Positions 16,814 to 25,828 of a DNA stretch of 57,114 nt are shown piece after piece. How positions within the stretch are numbered: the first letter of the stretch is position 1; the number at the start of each line of letters is the position of its first letter. The notes under the pieces are model-generated. The model saw nothing but the letters and a program-made list of their open reading frames with translations. It was not told the origin of the DNA and did no database searches. The translations under genes and the position numbers were made by a program. The stretch covers positions 1 through 57,114 of the forward strand of contig JAEWXG010000014.1 in the NCBI GenBank assembly GCA_023396095.1, read 5' to 3'. This DNA is from Bacillota bacterium. Its GTDB lineage: Bacteria; Bacillota; Clostridia; Christensenellales; UBA3700.

Positions 16814-17163
16814 ATGAAAAGATTTTTTCATTAATAATCTGCTTCATCATGTTCCTTTCTCTTGTTTCGTGTGGAAATAATAGTTCAATACACTCATCTA
16901 AGGATGAACCTAGTACAATAATTGCTACACTATCAGATGATAATCCAACAACTATAACTGAAGATGAGGATGAAATATCTAAAATGACAATAGAATTAAG
17001 AATTGATAATAAAACAGTTGATGTTAATTGGTTAAATAATGATTCAGTTAAAGCATTAAAAGAACTTTCTAAAAATGGATTAACTATTAACATGAGCATG
17101 TATGGTGGATTCGAACAAGTAGGTTCATTAGATACATTAATTAAATCAATGATGAAAAAATAA
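16814..17163 (+). pseudogene. truncated, frameshifted lipoprotein with cyclophilin-like domain
   Basis: From ATG 16814 the frame breaks within a run of six T (16822-16827). Adding one T gives MKRFFSLIICFIMFLSLVSC, a lipoprotein signal with lipobox LVSC, then a Ser/Thr/Asp-rich linker. The domain starting MTIELRIDNKTVDVNWLNND and then NMSMYGGFEQVGSL is the beginning of the cyclophilin-like fold found in clostridial lipoproteins. It breaks off after about 45 residues of that domain at the IS end. The stop (17161-17163) adjoins that repeat. The open part alone would start at 16849. Confidence 0.75.
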
Positions 17164-17164
17164 C

Positions 17165-17181
17165 TGAGGTGAACCCAAAAA
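17165..17181 (-). repeat. IS3-type terminal repeat, inverted copy of the left island end
   Basis: TGAGGTGAACCCAAAAA is the exact reverse complement of 106-122. The inside of the lost IS would have pointed right, towards infC. It marks the right border of the accessory island. Confidence 0.7.
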
Positions 17182-17208
17182 AATAGTCTTATAAAATTTC
17201 AAATTTAT

Positions 17209-17237
17209 TTGACAGAAGATTAATCAGCTGTTAAACT
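17209..17237 (+). promoter_or_regulatory. possible upstream promoter of the infC operon
   Basis: A perfect TTGACA at 17209-17214 and TAAACT 17 bases on. A second candidate, TATAAT at 17317-17322, lies nearer the leader hairpin but has no clear -35. Confidence 0.4.
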
Positions 17238-17329
17238 TATTGAGTAAGAAGAAAATGATTTCTCACCGTAGGTTATGCCAAAGGTTATTTATGCTAGGTT
17301 TATTAATCATATATAGTATAATGAGAGTC

Positions 17330-17360
17330 ATGAGTATTTTTTGCGATACTCATTTTTTTT
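17330..17360 (+). promoter_or_regulatory. terminator-like attenuator in the infC leader
   Basis: ATGAGTAT (17330-17337) and ATACTCAT (17346-17353) form a hairpin followed by eight T, ending just before the infC Shine-Dalgarno. In Bacillus the infC-rpmI-rplT leader ends transcription under L20 control. The same layout here suggests autoregulated attenuation; the L20-binding structure itself is not evident by eye. Confidence 0.6.
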
Positions 17361-17373
17361 GGAGGAATTAACT

Positions 17374-17901
17374 ATAGCTACACCAATTGTTAAAGAAAAT
17401 TTGATTAATGAACAAATTCGCGCTAAAGAATTACGTGTTATATCTGCTGAAAATGATCAACTTGGTATTATGTCCTATAGAGACGCTCAGAATATGGCAT
17501 ATGAACAAGAGTTAGATCTTGTACTAATAGCAGAAAATGCAAATCCGCCTGTTGTAAAAATAATGGATTATAAAAAATTCAAGTATGAACAGACAAAAAA
17601 GCAAAAAGAATTAAAGAAGAATCAAAAAGTAGTTGAATTAAAGGAACTAAGATTTACTGCAAATATTGATACTAATGATATGAACACTAAAGCAAAACAT
17701 GGTAATAGATTTTTATCTGATGGTGATAAATTGAGGGTATCAATTAGATTAAGAGGCCGAGAAATGGCAAGGCCAGAAGCAGCTATAAATGTTCTTTTGG
17801 AATTTTATGAGTTATTAAAAGAAAATGGAACAATCGAAAAGGAGCCAAAACTAGAAGGAAGAACTGTCTCAATGGTTGTGACTCCAATCGCAAAAAAATA
17901 A
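17374..17901 (+). CDS. infC: translation initiation factor IF-3
   Basis: IF-3 binds the 30S subunit and checks start codons. The N-terminal domain (NEQIRAKELRVISAENDQLG) and C-terminal domain (RFLSDGDKLRVSIRLRGREM) are complete. The best start is ATA at 17374, eight bases after GGAGG at 17361-17365, giving (M)ATPIVKENLINEQIR. No ATG, GTG or TTG fits: the in-frame TTG at 17341 precedes the ribosome site. Rare AUU/AUA/AUC starts on infC are known and allow IF-3 to repress its own translation. rpmI follows 13 bases after the stop. Confidence 0.95.
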   Translation: MATPIVKENLINEQIRAKELRVISAENDQLGIMSYRDAQNMAYEQELDLVLIAENANPPVVKIMDYKKFKYEQTKKQKELKKNQKVVELKELRFTANIDTNDMNTKAKHGNRFLSDGDKLRVSIRLRGREMARPEAAINVLLEFYELLKENGTIEKEPKLEGRTVSMVVTPIAKK

Positions 17902-17914
17902 TGGAGGATTAAAT

Positions 17915-18112
17915 ATGCCAAAAGTAAAAAGTCACAGTGGTGCAAGTAAAAGATTTAAAGTTACTAAAAGCGGTAAAGTTAAAAGAGCAAAAATGGGTCG
18001 TCGTCATATTTTAACAAAAATGACAACAAAGAGAAAACGTGGATTAAGACAAGGTGCTTATGTAGATTCTACACAAGAAGCTACTATCAAGAAAATTTTG
18101 CCATATTCATAA
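17915..18112 (+). CDS. rpmI: 50S ribosomal protein L35
   Basis: 65 residues, the standard L35 length, very basic, starting MPKVKSHSGASKRFKVTKSG. TGGAGG lies at 17902-17907. It sits between infC and rplT in the classic translation operon, with 19 bases to the rplT start. Confidence 0.98.
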   Translation: MPKVKSHSGASKRFKVTKSGKVKRAKMGRRHILTKMTTKRKRGLRQGAYVDSTQEATIKKILPYS

Positions 18113-18131
18113 TATTTGGAGGTAAGACAAT

Positions 18132-18488
18132 ATGAGAATTAAAAGAGGAGTTAATGCTTCAAAGAAACGTAGAAAAATTTTAAAACAAGCAAAAGGATAT
18201 TTTGGCTCAAAGAGTAAATTATATAGAGTTGCTAGACAAGCTGTTATGAAATCTCAAAATTATGCTTATGTTGGCAGAAAGAGAAAGAAGAGAGATTTTA
18301 GACAATTATGGATTGCTAGAATTAATGCGGCAGCAAGAATGAATGGTCTTTCATACAGCAGATTTATGTATGGATTAAAATTAAATGAAATTGATTTAAA
18401 TAGAAAGGTGCTAGCAGACATAGCAGTTAATGATCCTAATGGTTTTGCAGAACTTTGCAAACAGGTTAAGATTAAACTAGCAAAATAG
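18132..18488 (+). CDS. rplT: 50S ribosomal protein L20
   Basis: 118 residues, full length, starting MRIKRGVNASKKRRKILKQA and including QNYAYVGRKRKKRDFRQLWI. L20 is an early 23S assembly protein and, in Bacillus, the repressor of this operon. TTGGAGGTAAG lies just upstream. A terminator follows 25 bases after the stop. Confidence 0.98.
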   Translation: MRIKRGVNASKKRRKILKQAKGYFGSKSKLYRVARQAVMKSQNYAYVGRKRKKRDFRQLWIARINAAARMNGLSYSRFMYGLKLNEIDLNRKVLADIAVNDPNGFAELCKQVKIKLAK

Positions 18489-18513
18489 TTCTTAATTAGA
18501 CATTTTTTTAACT

Positions 18514-18543
18514 AAAAACATAGATTTTATCTATGTTTTTTTA
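18514..18543 (+). terminator. intrinsic terminator of the infC-rpmI-rplT operon
   Basis: AAACATAGAT and ATCTATGTTT pair over a TTT loop and run into a string of T. Confidence 0.85.
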
Positions 18544-18683
18544 TGGTTAAAAATCAATGTGTATGAAATTTTACCGTTGGTTTAATGCTTAAAAAGTATA
18601 GTATTCTCTAACTTTATATGTAAATTCTTTCTTATTAATAATTATTTATTAATAATTGTGATAATATATATTAGGGTTTATAA

Positions 18684-19451
18684 ATGGATATTATATCAAG
18701 TGTGTCAAACAACTTAGTTAAAAGAATCAAATTATTAAGAGATGACTCTAAGATTAGAAAACAATTAGGTGAGTATATTGTTGAAGGTGAAAATTTAATT
18801 GATGCTATACAAAATGTAAGTATTATCAAAGAGTTAATTGTCGAAAAAACTAAGTTAGATAACTTTTCAAATTTGATTAATAAAATTGGGTGTAAAAATT
18901 TGTATCTTGTAAGTTCTAATGTTATGGAAGCTATGTCAGATACAAAAACACCTTCAGGTATTTTGGCTATTGTTGAAATTAAACAAGATCTAGATTTTGG
19001 CAAGAGTAATATTTTAGTTGTAGCAGATATGATTAGAGATCCTGGAAATTTAGGAACAATAATGAGAACAATGGCAGCACTAAATATAAGCGATATTTTA
19101 TGTTTGAATACAGTATCGCCATATTCTCCTAAAGTTGTTAGATCTTCAATGGGGGGAATTTTTTGCTTAAATATTAAAGAAGTAAATGATAGTTCGTATG
19201 ATTTGACTGATTATCGTGTTTTATCTTTAGATATGAAAGGGAAAAATATTTATAAAGAATTAAAAATTAAAAAAGATGAAAAGATAGCACTTGTTGTAGG
19301 AAATGAGGCAAACGGATTGTCTGAAAAAATTAAAAAGCAAACAACTGATTTTATTTCATTACCAATGCTAGGTGAAATAGAGTCATTAAATGCAGGAGTT
19401 GCGTTGAGCGTAGCTTTATATCAAATTACATTTTTGTTAGGAGGACTATAA
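18684..19451 (+). CDS. TrmH/SpoU-family RNA 2'-O-methyltransferase
   Basis: 255 residues. An N-terminal substrate-binding domain (VKRIKLLRDDSKIRKQLGEY, VEGENLIDAI) precedes the SPOUT knot with the three family motifs: RDPGNLGTIMRT, LVVGNEANGLS, and IESLNAGVALSVALY. These enzymes methylate a ribose in 23S rRNA or tRNA with SAM; the exact site cannot be read from sequence. A GATAAT -10 is present near 18659. It ends four bases before yebC, so they are likely cotranscribed. Confidence 0.92.
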   Translation: MDIISSVSNNLVKRIKLLRDDSKIRKQLGEYIVEGENLIDAIQNVSIIKELIVEKTKLDNFSNLINKIGCKNLYLVSSNVMEAMSDTKTPSGILAIVEIKQDLDFGKSNILVVADMIRDPGNLGTIMRTMAALNISDILCLNTVSPYSPKVVRSSMGGIFCLNIKEVNDSSYDLTDYRVLSLDMKGKNIYKELKIKKDEKIALVVGNEANGLSEKIKKQTTDFISLPMLGEIESLNAGVALSVALYQITFLLGGL

Positions 19452-19455
19452 AAGT

Positions 19456-20202
19456 ATGTCAGGGCATAGTAAATGGGCAAATATTAAAAGGAAAAAAGGG
19501 GCATCGGATGCTGCAAGAGGAAAGCTATTTACTAAAATAGGAAGGGAGATTACAGTTGCCGTTAAAGAAGGAGGCGCTGATCCAAACAGTAATTCAAAAT
19601 TACGTGACTGTATTGCAAAAGCAAGATCGAATAATATGCCAAATGATAATATACAAAGACTTATCAAAAAGGCATCTGGGGAAGTTAATACGGTTAACTA
19701 TGAAGAAATTACATATGAAGGATATGGACCAGGTGGAGTTGCGTTTATAGTAAAAACTTTAACTGATAATAAAAATAGAACTGCAGGAGATGTTAGACAT
19801 GCTTTTGATAAGCACGGCGGAAGTTTAGGAACAACTGGATGTGTTTCATATATGTTTGAAACAAAGGGAACAATTGTTATAGATGGGCAAGGATTAGATG
19901 AAGAAGAGATAATGATGGCGGCTTTAGATGCTGGTGCTGATGATATTCAATATGACGAAGAGGGTGGAGTATTTGTAATTACATCATCACCAAGTAATTT
20001 CTCAGAAGTAAGAGAAAATCTAGAGAAAGCTCAATATTCTATTTTGAAAAACGATATTGAAATGATCCCAGTTAATTATGTAAAGCCTGCAGAAGAGGTT
20101 TTAGGAAGATTAAGAAAACTTATAGAAGTTCTAGACGATAATGATGATGTTCAAGAAGTTTTTCACAATGGTGAAGGTGTTGAGGAAGAAGATGAAGAAT
20201 AA
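19456..20202 (+). CDS. yebC: YebC/PmpR (TACO1) family protein
   Basis: 248 residues, typical length, starting MSGHSKWANIKRKKGASDAA, the family signature. Members have been described as DNA-binding regulators and more recently as factors easing translation through proline-rich stretches. The C-terminus is acidic (GEGVEEEDEE) and overlaps the proA start. Its place just before ruvCAB is common in bacteria; here proA has been placed between. Confidence 0.95.
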   Translation: MSGHSKWANIKRKKGASDAARGKLFTKIGREITVAVKEGGADPNSNSKLRDCIAKARSNNMPNDNIQRLIKKASGEVNTVNYEEITYEGYGPGGVAFIVKTLTDNKNRTAGDVRHAFDKHGGSLGTTGCVSYMFETKGTIVIDGQGLDEEEIMMAALDAGADDIQYDEEGGVFVITSSPSNFSEVRENLEKAQYSILKNDIEMIPVNYVKPAEEVLGRLRKLIEVLDDNDDVQEVFHNGEGVEEEDEE

Positions 20203-21433
20203 TGAAGTTTATTTTTTAGTCATGAATGTTAAAAATGCATCTTATGAGTTAGCCGCATTAACTTCTCAAGATAAAAATTGCATTTTAGAAGAAATTGCAA
20301 ATAGCATTGATAATAGTGTGGATGATATATTATTAGCTAATAGCAAAGATATTCAGAACTTATCAAATAAACCATCTCATTTTTTGGATAGACTCACTTT
20401 AAATAAAAAAAGAATTAAACAAATGAGTGATGGTGTTAGAGAGGTTGCAAAATTACCAGATCCAATTGGTCAAATTACAAAAGAATGGAATCGAGAAAAT
20501 AAACAGTTTAAAAAAATCAGAACACCTCTAGGTGTTATTGGCGTTATTTATGAAGCAAGGCCTAATGTAACAATAGATGTTGCAGTACTTGCTTTAAAGT
20601 CTTCGAATGCTGTCGTTTTACGTGGCGGAAGTGAAGCTATAAACACAAACCGTATGCTTTTTCAAATAATGCAAAATGCTATAGAAAAAGCTGGTTATAA
20701 CAAGAATTTTATTGGATTTATTAACAATACTGCTAGAGAGTCTACAATTGATTTGTTGAATTTAGAGGGATTGGTTGATGTTATTGTGCCACGTGGCGGG
20801 GAAGGACTAAAAAAGACAGTTTTAGAAAATGCAAAAATGCCAGTAATAGCAAGTGCTGGTGGAAATTGTCACGCATATATTGATGAGGATTTTAATTTAG
20901 AGTGGGCAAAAAAAATAATATATAATGCTAAAATGCAAAGACCTACTGTTTGCAATGCCCTTGAGCAATTGTTGGTTAATAAAAAATCCTTGAAATATTT
21001 AAAGGATATTTTAGAACCGCTTAAAAACGATGGTTGTATATTTAAAGGTGATAAGCTTTCTCAAAATGCGTATGAAGAGATTGAAATTTGTGAAGAAGAT
21101 GAATATTATAATGAGCATCTTTCACTATGTTTAACTATAAAAGCAGTAGATAATGTAGATGAAGCAATTTCTTTTATCAACGAACATTCAACACATCACT
21201 CAGAAACGATTATTTCAAATAATATTAAAAATCAACAATTATTTCAAAAACTGGTTGATTCAGGATGTGTTTATGTTAATACATCAACTAGATTTACAGA
21301 TGGCTTTGAGTTTGGATTTGGTGCCGAAATAGGAATTAGCACTCAAAAATTACATGTGAGAGGGCCAATAGGCTTAGAGCAGCTAACATCAGAGAAGTAT
21401 TTAATTGAAAGCTTAGGAGAAACAAGGAAGTAG
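20192..21433 (+). CDS. proA: gamma-glutamyl phosphate reductase
   Basis: About 413 residues, full length. It makes glutamate-5-semialdehyde from glutamyl phosphate with NADPH, the second step of proline synthesis. Seen: PLGVIGVIYEARPNVTIDVA, the catalytic Cys in QRPTVCNALEQLL, and STRFTDGFEFGFGAEIGIST. The ATG at 20192 has GAGGAAG in front and overlaps yebC; ATG 20222 is an alternative with no good ribosome site. proB is not adjacent, which is unusual. The stop overlaps the ruvC start. Confidence 0.96.
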   Translation: MKNNEVYFLVMNVKNASYELAALTSQDKNCILEEIANSIDNSVDDILLANSKDIQNLSNKPSHFLDRLTLNKKRIKQMSDGVREVAKLPDPIGQITKEWNRENKQFKKIRTPLGVIGVIYEARPNVTIDVAVLALKSSNAVVLRGGSEAINTNRMLFQIMQNAIEKAGYNKNFIGFINNTARESTIDLLNLEGLVDVIVPRGGEGLKKTVLENAKMPVIASAGGNCHAYIDEDFNLEWAKKIIYNAKMQRPTVCNALEQLLVNKKSLKYLKDILEPLKNDGCIFKGDKLSQNAYEEIEICEEDEYYNEHLSLCLTIKAVDNVDEAISFINEHSTHHSETIISNNIKNQQLFQKLVDSGCVYVNTSTRFTDGFEFGFGAEIGISTQKLHVRGPIGLEQLTSEKYLIESLGETRK

Positions 21434-21939
21434 TGGTTATATTAGGTATTGATCCAGGATTCGCAATCGTTGGTTTTGGAATTTTGGAAGTTTCAAAAAA
21501 AGGTGAAATGTCAGTAATTGATTATGGCGTTATTGAAACAAAAAAAGAAGAAACAATAAATGAAAGAATTTATTCAATATGTGGAGCGTTAAACGTTTTG
21601 ATTGATAAATATAAACCGGACAATATAGTATTTGAAGAATTGTTTTTTCATAGCAATGCAAAAACTGTTATTAATGTAGCTCAAGCTAGAGGAGCCATGT
21701 TATTAACGGCGACAAATAAAATAGGGATAGATGGTTTGTATGAATACACTCCATTGCAAATTAAACAAGCAATTACAGGATATGGACGAGCAGATAAGCA
21801 ACAAATGCAACAAATGGTGAAAATGTTATTGAAATTAAAATCTATTCCAAAACCAGATGATGCAGCAGACGCGTTGGCTGTTGCTATATGTCATGCGCAA
21901 ACTAGTAAATTTGCAGGATTGTTTAAGGTTAATAGGTAG
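21433..21939 (+). CDS. ruvC: Holliday junction endonuclease RuvC
   Basis: 168 residues. It starts with GTG at 21433, overlapping the proA stop. Acidic active-site residues are seen in ILGIDPGFAIVGFG (Asp7 by this start), VFEELFF, and KPDDAADALAVAICHA. It cuts Holliday junctions left by recombination, working with RuvAB encoded next. Five bases separate it from ruvA. Confidence 0.97.
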   Translation: MVILGIDPGFAIVGFGILEVSKKGEMSVIDYGVIETKKEETINERIYSICGALNVLIDKYKPDNIVFEELFFHSNAKTVINVAQARGAMLLTATNKIGIDGLYEYTPLQIKQAITGYGRADKQQMQQMVKMLLKLKSIPKPDDAADALAVAICHAQTSKFAGLFKVNR

Positions 21940-21944
21940 TTATT

Positions 21945-22532
21945 ATGTTTTATTATATTAAAGGGATTATTCAAGAAATATCTGAGGACTATGTTGTAAT
22001 AGAAAGTAATAATATAGGCTATCAAGTTTTTGTTTCTTCTCAAACATTATTTAAAGTAAAAATGTATTCTGAGGAAACGATATATATTTATACCAGTATA
22101 CGAGAAGATGAATGGAAATTTTTTGGATTTTTGGATAAGAAAGAAAGAGATATGTTTCTTTTATTAATTACAGTAGATTCTGTTGGTCCTAAAATTGCTT
22201 TACAAATTTTATCCGGACTTCATTATGATGAAGTAGCTTTAAATATAGCAAGAAATGATTATAAAAATTTATCAAGAATTAAAGGAATTGGAAAGAAGAC
22301 AGCTGAAAAGATAATTGTAGTTTTAAAAGATAAAGTTTCAGATACTGTGACAGATGAGAGTACAAATATACCTATCATTGATGAAACAAATAATGATTTA
22401 AAAGATGCCATTGCTGCCTTAGTGTCTTTAGGGTACGATTATCAGAAAGCCAAAATTGCAGTAGCAAAAGCAAATGAAGAAGCAACCAATCTCAATGATT
22501 TAGTGCGAATAGCATTAAAGAAAATGAATTAG
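21945..22532 (+). CDS. ruvA: Holliday junction DNA helicase subunit RuvA
   Basis: 195 residues, full length. The N-terminal OB fold (MFYYIKGIIQEISEDYVVIE), two helix-hairpin-helix motifs (including RIKGIGKKTAEKIIVVLKDK) and the C-terminal RuvB-binding domain (DAIAALVSLGYDYQKA) are all present. RuvA tetramers hold the four-way junction and load RuvB. Nine bases separate it from ruvB. Confidence 0.97.
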   Translation: MFYYIKGIIQEISEDYVVIESNNIGYQVFVSSQTLFKVKMYSEETIYIYTSIREDEWKFFGFLDKKERDMFLLLITVDSVGPKIALQILSGLHYDEVALNIARNDYKNLSRIKGIGKKTAEKIIVVLKDKVSDTVTDESTNIPIIDETNNDLKDAIAALVSLGYDYQKAKIAVAKANEEATNLNDLVRIALKKMN

Positions 22533-22541
22533 GAGGATTTA

Positions 22542-23564
22542 ATGGAAGAGTTTGACAATAGAATAATTAGTAGTAGCCAACTTGAAAGTGAAGAGCAGGA
22601 AAATCCATTAAGACCTACTCGTTTACAAGAATATATTGGACAAGATTCGATAAAAGAAAACTTGCAAATTTATATTAAAGCAGCAAAGGATAGAGGCGAA
22701 TCTTTAGACCACGTTTTATTATATGGTCCTCCAGGGTTAGGGAAAACCACATTAGCGCATATTATTGCTAACGAAATGAATTCTCAAATTAAAGTTACTT
22801 CTGGGCCAGCTATTGAAAAATCAGGAGATTTAGCTGCAATATTAACTAATTTAAATGAACACGATGTCTTATTTATTGATGAAATACATAGATTAAATAG
22901 AAACATTGAAGAGATTTTATATCCAGCAATGGAGGATTTTGCAATTGATATAGTTATTGGGCAAGGTCCATCAGCAAGGACCTTGAGACTTGATGTTCCT
23001 CATTTTACTCTTATTGGGGCTACAACAAAAGCAGGCAATTTGGCATCACCATTGAGAGACAGATTTGGAATGAGTTTAAGATTAGAACCATATTCAGTTG
23101 AATCATTAAAGAAGATAATTGTAAGATCTGCAAAAATATTAAAAACTGAAATTGATGAAAATGCTTCAGAGAGGATAGCTTCTGTAAGTAGAGGGACGCC
23201 AAGAGTTGCAAATAGAATTTTAAAAAGAGTTCGTGATTTTGCGCAAGTTTTTGGATATAAGAATATTACTCTAGACTTAACAAACAAGGCTTTAGAGTCA
23301 ATGCATATTGATGAAAAAGGCTTGGATAATACAGATAGGAACATTTTATTTGCTATGATTAACACCTTTCAAGGTCATGCCGTAGGACTAGATACATTGG
23401 CGGCTGCAATTGGTGAAGACACGAATACTTTAGAGGATATTTTTGAGCCATATTTAATGCAAATCGGCTTTATAGCGAGAACTCCAAGGGGAAGAATTTG
23501 TTTAAAGGCGGCATACGAGCATATGAATATTGAGTATAAAGGTAGTGAAGACAATATTAATTAG
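22542..23564 (+). CDS. ruvB: Holliday junction branch-migration ATPase RuvB
   Basis: 340 residues. Walker A is LYGPPGLGKTTLAHI, Walker B is LFIDEIHRL, and the C-terminal winged helix ends QIGFIARTPRGRICLKAAYE. It pumps DNA through the RuvA-held junction. GGAGGA precedes ATG 22542. Complete ruvCAB order with short gaps indicates one operon running on into queA and tgt. Confidence 0.98.
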   Translation: MEEFDNRIISSSQLESEEQENPLRPTRLQEYIGQDSIKENLQIYIKAAKDRGESLDHVLLYGPPGLGKTTLAHIIANEMNSQIKVTSGPAIEKSGDLAAILTNLNEHDVLFIDEIHRLNRNIEEILYPAMEDFAIDIVIGQGPSARTLRLDVPHFTLIGATTKAGNLASPLRDRFGMSLRLEPYSVESLKKIIVRSAKILKTEIDENASERIASVSRGTPRVANRILKRVRDFAQVFGYKNITLDLTNKALESMHIDEKGLDNTDRNILFAMINTFQGHAVGLDTLAAAIGEDTNTLEDIFEPYLMQIGFIARTPRGRICLKAAYEHMNIEYKGSEDNIN

Positions 23565-23566
23565 TT

Positions 23567-24607
23567 ATGAGAAAAGAAGAATACTATTATGATTTACCCA
23601 AAGAGTTAATTGCTCAAACACCAATTGAACCGCGTGATTCATCTCGTTTATTACATTATATAGTTGAGCAAGATAAAATAGAGGATAAGATATTTAAAGA
23701 TGTTATTGATTTGTTAAATCCCGGCGACGTTCTAGTGATAAATAACACGAAAGTGATTCCAGCAAGATTGATTGGTCATAGAGAAAATTGTACGGGTGCA
23801 GTTGAGATTCTACTTTTAAAAAGGATTAATTTAACAGATTATGAATGTATTGTAAGACCCGCTAAACGGTTAAAAGTTGGTACGATTGTTGAATTTTCAC
23901 AGGAATTAAAATGTGAAATTATCGAAGTGATGGAAGATGGAATTAGAAAAGTTCATTTTATTTTCAATGGAGTGTTTGAGCACATTTTAGATAAACTTGG
24001 AAAGATGCCATTACCGCCATATATACAAGAAGAATTAAAAGATAAGACAAGATATAATACCGTATATTCTAAAGTAGAAGGATCAGCTGCTGCTCCAACT
24101 GCAGGATTACATTTTACTAATGAATTACTTAAAAAACTTGAAGATAAAGGTGTAATTATAGCAAAAATTTTATTACACGTTGGGTTAGGTACTTTTAGAC
24201 CAGTAAAAGAAGAACAAATTGAAAATCATAAATTACATTCTGAGTATTATGAAATATCTAAAGAAACTGCTGATATTATCAATAAAGCAAAAGATGAAAA
24301 TAGGCGTATTGTATGTGTTGGAACAACATCAGTTAGAACATTAGAAACAGTTGCTAGCCAAGACGGTAAAGTGAAAGAAAGTAAAGGCAATACAGAAATT
24401 TTCATTTATCCTCCATATACATTTAAATGTGTTGATGCCCTAATAACTAATTTCCATTTGCCGGAATCAACATTAATAATGCTGGTATCAGCTTTAATAG
24501 GGAAAGAAAAAACTATGCAAATTTATGAATATGCTGTTAATAGCAAATATAGATTTTTTTCTTTCGGGGATGCAATGTTTTTAGACAAAGAGGTAAATAA
24601 TGTTTAG
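23567..24607 (+). CDS. queA: tRNA preQ1(34) S-adenosylmethionine ribosyltransferase-isomerase
   Basis: 346 residues, full length. It adds the SAM-derived cyclopentane to preQ1 in tRNA, the penultimate queuosine step. Seen: YYYDLPKELIAQTPIEPRDS at the N-terminus, VINNTKVIPARL, APTAGLHFT, and ALITNFHLPESTLIMLVSAL. It starts two bases after ruvB and overlaps tgt by eight bases. Confidence 0.98.
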   Translation: MRKEEYYYDLPKELIAQTPIEPRDSSRLLHYIVEQDKIEDKIFKDVIDLLNPGDVLVINNTKVIPARLIGHRENCTGAVEILLLKRINLTDYECIVRPAKRLKVGTIVEFSQELKCEIIEVMEDGIRKVHFIFNGVFEHILDKLGKMPLPPYIQEELKDKTRYNTVYSKVEGSAAAPTAGLHFTNELLKKLEDKGVIIAKILLHVGLGTFRPVKEEQIENHKLHSEYYEISKETADIINKAKDENRRIVCVGTTSVRTLETVASQDGKVKESKGNTEIFIYPPYTFKCVDALITNFHLPESTLIMLVSALIGKEKTMQIYEYAVNSKYRFFSFGDAMFLDKEVNNV

Positions 24608-25727
24608 TTATGAAGTTGTAAAAGTTTGTAAACAGTCTGGTGCAAAAATTGGTAAATTAACTACACCACATGGTGTTATAGAAACACCTGTTTTCATGCC
24701 GGTAGGGACAAACGCGACAGTGAAGGGGTTATTGCCTAAAATTGTTGAAGAATTAGGAGCAAGCATTATTTTATCTAATACTTATCATTTATACTTGCGA
24801 CCTGGACATAAAACGATAGAAAAAGCTGGGGGCTTACATAAATTTATGAATTGGAATAAGCCCATACTAACAGATAGTGGTGGATTCCAAGTATTTTCAT
24901 TATCTAAAATGAATAAAATAACAAAAGATTTTGTAAGATTTCAATCTCATATAGATGGATCATACCATGAATTTACGCCGGAAAAATCTATTGAAATACA
25001 ACAGTCTCTAGGCTCCGATATTATGATGGCTTTTGATGAATGTGTCCCATACGGGAAAGATTATGAATATACTAAAAAATCATTAGATTTAACTATGAGT
25101 TGGTTGGATAGGTGTTATAATGCTGTCGACAACAATGGGGATAAACAAATTCTCTTTCCAATAGTTCAAGGTGGAATGCATAAGGAATTAAGACTAGAAG
25201 CCATTGAAAGAGTGCAAGAATATGCTAAATGTGGTTTTAGTATAGGAGGACTTTCAGTTGGTGAGCCAAAGGAATTAATGTATGAGATGTTAGATTGCAT
25301 GCAGCCAAAATTGCCTAATAACATGCCAGTATATTTAATGGGAGTAGGAAGCCCGGACTGTTTAATTGAAGGTGTTATGAGAGGAATATCTATGTTTGAT
25401 TGTGTTTTACCAACTAGAATGGCAAGAAATGGTACTGCGTTTACAAAAGATGGAAATGTCACAATTAGAAATGCAATTTTTAAAGAAGATTTTTCACCGG
25501 TCGATAAAGAGTGTAATTGTTATTGTTGTAAAAATTTCACAAGAGGTTATATTAGGCACCTACTTAATGCTAATGAAATGTTGGGAGGAATATTACTTTC
25601 AATACATAATATTCATTTTTTAATTAATTTAATGGAAGAAATTAAGCAAGCAATTAAAGAAGATAAATTTTTAGATTTTTACAAAGATTATAAAGAAAGA
25701 TACAATTGGAACAATAAAGGAAAATAA
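24600..25727 (+). CDS. tgt: tRNA-guanine transglycosylase (Tgt)
   Basis: 375 residues. It exchanges guanine 34 for preQ1 in tRNAs with GUN anticodons. The general-acid Asp is in LTDSGGFQVFSL and the nucleophile Asp in MFDCVLPTRMARNG. Zinc ligands are CNCYCC and a later His in LLSIHN. Together with queA it forms the queuosine pair often found behind ruvB. No terminator was recognised after it. Confidence 0.98.
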   Translation: MFSYEVVKVCKQSGAKIGKLTTPHGVIETPVFMPVGTNATVKGLLPKIVEELGASIILSNTYHLYLRPGHKTIEKAGGLHKFMNWNKPILTDSGGFQVFSLSKMNKITKDFVRFQSHIDGSYHEFTPEKSIEIQQSLGSDIMMAFDECVPYGKDYEYTKKSLDLTMSWLDRCYNAVDNNGDKQILFPIVQGGMHKELRLEAIERVQEYAKCGFSIGGLSVGEPKELMYEMLDCMQPKLPNNMPVYLMGVGSPDCLIEGVMRGISMFDCVLPTRMARNGTAFTKDGNVTIRNAIFKEDFSPVDKECNCYCCKNFTRGYIRHLLNANEMLGGILLSIHNIHFLINLMEEIKQAIKEDKFLDFYKDYKERYNWNNKGK

Positions 25728-25828
25728 TTATATCTATAAAATTATATTTATTGCTATATATTGTTCAATATTTTATAGTAATACTGAGAAAAAATTTTTT
25801 ATTTCATATTTTTAAGGTATTTTTACTA

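Noticed and set aside
16809..17099. Minus-strand ORF opposite the lipoprotein fragment
   Set aside because: The + strand shows a lipobox and a known domain; the minus frame shows nothing recognisable.
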